This document shows positions 61,895 through 64,000 of a DNA stretch of 64,000 nt, in pieces. Under the pieces are notes generated by a model, which was not told where the DNA came from, ran no database searches, and saw only the letters and a list, made by a program, of their open reading frames with translations. Source of the stretch: JABDMH01 sp965222645. Its GTDB lineage: Bacteria > Bacteroidota > Bacteroidia > Chitinophagales > Saprospiraceae. The DNA lies in assembly GCA_965222645.1 (NCBI GenBank), contig OZ244968.1, positions 2,728,001 to 2,792,000 of the forward strand, read 5' to 3'. Position 1 is the stretch's first letter, and every line of letters begins with the position of its first letter. A program made the translations under genes and the position numbers.

Positions 61895-64000
61895 TCACTT
61901 AAATGCTTTTTCAATTAGCTCCCTTTGTTGCTCAACATGCACTTTTTTATATCCTGTTGCTGGAGAAGCACTTGATTTACGGGCAATAAGACTGATATCT
62001 TGTTTTTGATAAAAGGACCAGAAATATTGCCAACCTCCCATATTTGATGGTTCCTCTTGTACCCAAAATGCCTCCGCCTTTGAATACTTAGACGTCACTT
62101 TATCCATTTGTGACAGCGGGAAGGGATACAGCTGCTCCAGCCTCACAATTGCAACGTCTTCACGATTCGCCTTTGTCTTTTCTCCAAGCAAGTCATAATA
62201 TATCTTGCCAGTGCAGTAGAGTACGCGTTTCACTTTTTTGACATCGACACCTGGATCATCATACAGTTCTTCAAACTTCGAACCTGCTGTAAAATCCTTG
62301 TAATGGGAGATACACAATGGATGTCGCAGGAGGGATTTAGGAGACATAATGATAAGCGGTTTCCTAAAAGGCCGGGACAACTGCCTGCGCATTATGTGAA
62401 AGAGGTTTGCCGGGGTGGTAATATTGGCCACGGTGATATTAAACTCTGCTCCTGCCTGCAGAAATCTCTCCAGTCTCCCACTGGAGTGCTCCGGACCCTG
62501 GCCCTCAAAACCATGTGGCAACAGCATCACCAGACCACTCATGCGCTGCCATTTACTTTCTGCAGCAGTGACATACTGATCAATAATTACCTGAGCTCCA
62601 TTATAGAAATCCCCAAACTGCGCTTCCCAAATAACGAGAGAATTGGGTGAAGCTAATGAATAGCCGTACTCAAATCCCAGTACCCCGAATTCGCTCAATA
62701 GCGAATTGTAGATCAGAAATTGTCCCTGTTTAGGATCCAGCTGGCTCAAGCGATTGTATTCTTCATAGGTCTTTCTATCGTGAAAGACCGCATGACGGTG
62801 AGAAAATGTCCCCCGCATCACATCCTGACCACTCATCCGTACATTTTTTCCCTCCACCAGGATTGAGGCATAGGCGAGAAGTTCAGCCATGGCCCAATCG
62901 AGATTTCCATCCTGCCACAAACCATTCTTGCCTTTGATCAGGCGTTCCACTCCCCTTAGCGGAGTGAATCCATCGGGCAGTTCCAATAGTTGCCCAATGA
63001 GCTTTTTCAATTTTTTCTCACCTATTCCGGTCTTTGGTGAGGTCTCAAATGCCGCAGCCCCAACATTCTTTTTCAATTTACGCCATTCCTGTTCCGGCTC
63101 CTGATATTCGTAGGGTAAAGGTTTTTCTTTTACCAAATCCAACTTTGCTTGTAACTCATCCCAAAATTCCTTCTCCATGTCTTCAGCCAGTTTCTTGTCC
63201 ACATCTCCCCTGTTTTGCAATGCAGCTGCATAGATTTCTCTGGGGTTGGGGTGGTTGTCAATCAGTTCATACATCTGCGGCTGGGTGAACTTTGGATTAT
63301 CCCCCTCGTTATGACCATGCCTGCGATAACACACCATGTCGATATACACGTCAGTATTAAATTTCTGCCTGTATTCTACGGCGAGTTCGGTGGCGAATAC
63401 TACCGCTTCTGGATCATCACCATTCACATGAAATATCGGAGCCTGGATCATTTGCCCTACCCCGGTACAGTAGGTGGATGTGCGGGCGTCATCAAAATCG
63501 GTTGTAAATCCGATCTGATTGTTTATTACAAAATGAACGGTGCCTCCGATGTAATATCCGTGCAACTGGCTCATTTGAGCCGTCTCATAGACAATTCCCT
63601 GACCGGCAATTGCTGCATCACCATGAATCAGAACGGGCAATATTCTGTCAAACTCGTGATTGTAGAGCAAATCTGCCTTTGCTCGTGCAAAGCCCTGGAC
63701 CACGGGATTCACAGATTCCAGGTGTGATGGATTGGGTACCAGCTTTAAATGTACTTTCGTACCCTGGGAAGTCTCAATCTGACTTGAGAATCCAAGGTGA
63801 TACTTGACGTCACCATCTCCAAAGGAAAGGTTGGGAATTGCCTGGCCCTCAAATTCATTAAAGATCTGCTCATAGGTCTTGCCCATTATATTAGCCAGGA
63901 CATTGAGGCGACCCCGGTGAGCCATTCCAATCACCACTTCCTCCACCTTATCAGCAGAGGCCGTTGTGATCATGGCATCAACTGCCGCAATGGTTGTTTC
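61895..64000 (-). CDS. sucA: 2-oxoglutarate dehydrogenase E1 component, 5' end outside window
   Basis: The frame is open to the window edge, so 701 C-terminal residues are seen of about 900-950. It is the thiamine-diphosphate E1 subunit of the citric-acid-cycle complex, decarboxylating 2-oxoglutarate. Visible motifs are VVIGMAHRGRLNVLANIMGK, GDAAIAGQGIVYETAQMSQL (TPP/Mg site), NNQIGFTTDFDDARTSTYCT, GHNEGDNPKFTQPQMYE, MSGQDVMRGTFSHRHAVFHD and GFEGQGPEHSSGRLERFLQ. The sucB gene, usually downstream, is absent; the convergent outer-membrane gene follows instead. Confidence 0.95.
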   Translation of the reverse strand, partial: ETTIAAVDAMITTASADKVEEVVIGMAHRGRLNVLANIMGKTYEQIFNEFEGQAIPNLSFGDGDVKYHLGFSSQIETSQGTKVHLKLVPNPSHLESVNPVVQGFARAKADLLYNHEFDRILPVLIHGDAAIAGQGIVYETAQMSQLHGYYIGGTVHFVINNQIGFTTDFDDARTSTYCTGVGQMIQAPIFHVNGDDPEAVVFATELAVEYRQKFNTDVYIDMVCYRRHGHNEGDNPKFTQPQMYELIDNHPNPREIYAAALQNRGDVDKKLAEDMEKEFWDELQAKLDLVKEKPLPYEYQEPEQEWRKLKKNVGAAAFETSPKTGIGEKKLKKLIGQLLELPDGFTPLRGVERLIKGKNGLWQDGNLDWAMAELLAYASILVEGKNVRMSGQDVMRGTFSHRHAVFHDRKTYEEYNRLSQLDPKQGQFLIYNSLLSEFGVLGFEYGYSLASPNSLVIWEAQFGDFYNGAQVIIDQYVTAAESKWQRMSGLVMLLPHGFEGQGPEHSSGRLERFLQAGAEFNITVANITTPANLFHIMRRQLSRPFRKPLIIMSPKSLLRHPLCISHYKDFTAGSKFEELYDDPGVDVKKVKRVLYCTGKIYYDLLGEKTKANREDVAIVRLEQLYPFPLSQMDKVTSKYSKAEAFWVQEEPSNMGGWQYFWSFYQKQDISLIARKSSASPATGYKKVHVEQQRELIEKAFK

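Noticed and set aside
1..64000. CRISPR array or defence island
   Set aside because: The two tandem arrays have periods of 141 and 400 bp without spacers, and no Cas, restriction or CBASS-type gene is visible.

Overview
The window looks like a chromosomal segment of a Bacteroidota bacterium, probably a free-living, Saprospiria/Lewinella-like member. Reasons seen in the sequence: a type IX secretion (Por) C-terminal sorting domain, a carboxypeptidase-regulatory/TonB receptor, DUF3078 and other outer-membrane barrel proteins, PadR plus a permease-prefix FtsX pair, a two-gene queuosine set, and Bacteroidota-type TAnnTTTG -7 boxes (one with a TTTG element 20 bp upstream). The taxonomic placement is inference from family content.

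Layout. 1-7.5 kb: end of a thioredoxin-like gene, a divergent GNAT/HAD pair, a D-amino-acid-oxidase-like gene and a WYL regulator whose 3' end runs into a 12-unit, about 141-bp tandem array (about 2.99-4.66 kb). Small genes follow (DUF6157, ABM-like, BtrH_N/DUF4872, an outer-membrane protein) and a decayed duplicate of the oxidase gene's 3' end. 7.5-14 kb: NhaC antiporter, a duplicated lipocalin-like secreted protein, YgjP-type peptidase, class III aminotransferase, FadD. 14.0-16.6 kb: no gene, but five copies of a 400-bp hairpin-rich tandem repeat and a second family of hairpins. 16.6-24.5 kb: parallel beta-helix protein, an AAA/DUF4143-type ATPase with a hairpin leader, a thrombospondin-type-3 protein, gene debris, a ribbon-helix-helix antitoxin with a wrecked MazF-like toxin cut by an IS3-family element whose orfB carries a stop codon.

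24.5-33 kb: secreted or Tat-exported carbohydrate and redox genes (sialate O-acetylesterase, Gfo/Idh/MocA, SUMF1-like, YceI, ApbE), a frameshifted sugar-isomerase-like TIM barrel, and a tandem pair of unrecognised paralogues. 33-42.5 kb: a 1001-residue fibronectin-III-type T9SS cargo with WSxWS-like boxes, acylphosphatase, LpxD-like acyltransferase, short glucan phosphorylase with Thr at the usual PLP-Lys position, DUF3078, hpt, CPA2 antiporter and tRNA-Gln. 42.7-53.7 kb: FtsX/PadR with a palindromic operator candidate, a second sialate O-acetylesterase, a CotH-like lipoprotein, dienelactone hydrolase, TonB receptor, a Cys-rich secreted protein and tRNA-Met with an att-like direct repeat. 53.8-64 kb: a PVC-type membrane dehydrogenase and ceramidase-like operon, queG, a TlpA-like gene and queE, tRNA-Ser, tatD, an outer-membrane protein and the 3' two thirds of sucA.

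No CRISPR array, phage block or large multigene defence system is visible. The most unusual content is the pair of unrelated tandem arrays, the hairpin leaders next to DUF6157 and the ATPase, the unrecognised tandem paralogues at 31.5-33.0 kb, and several decaying genes that mark this as a rearranging region.
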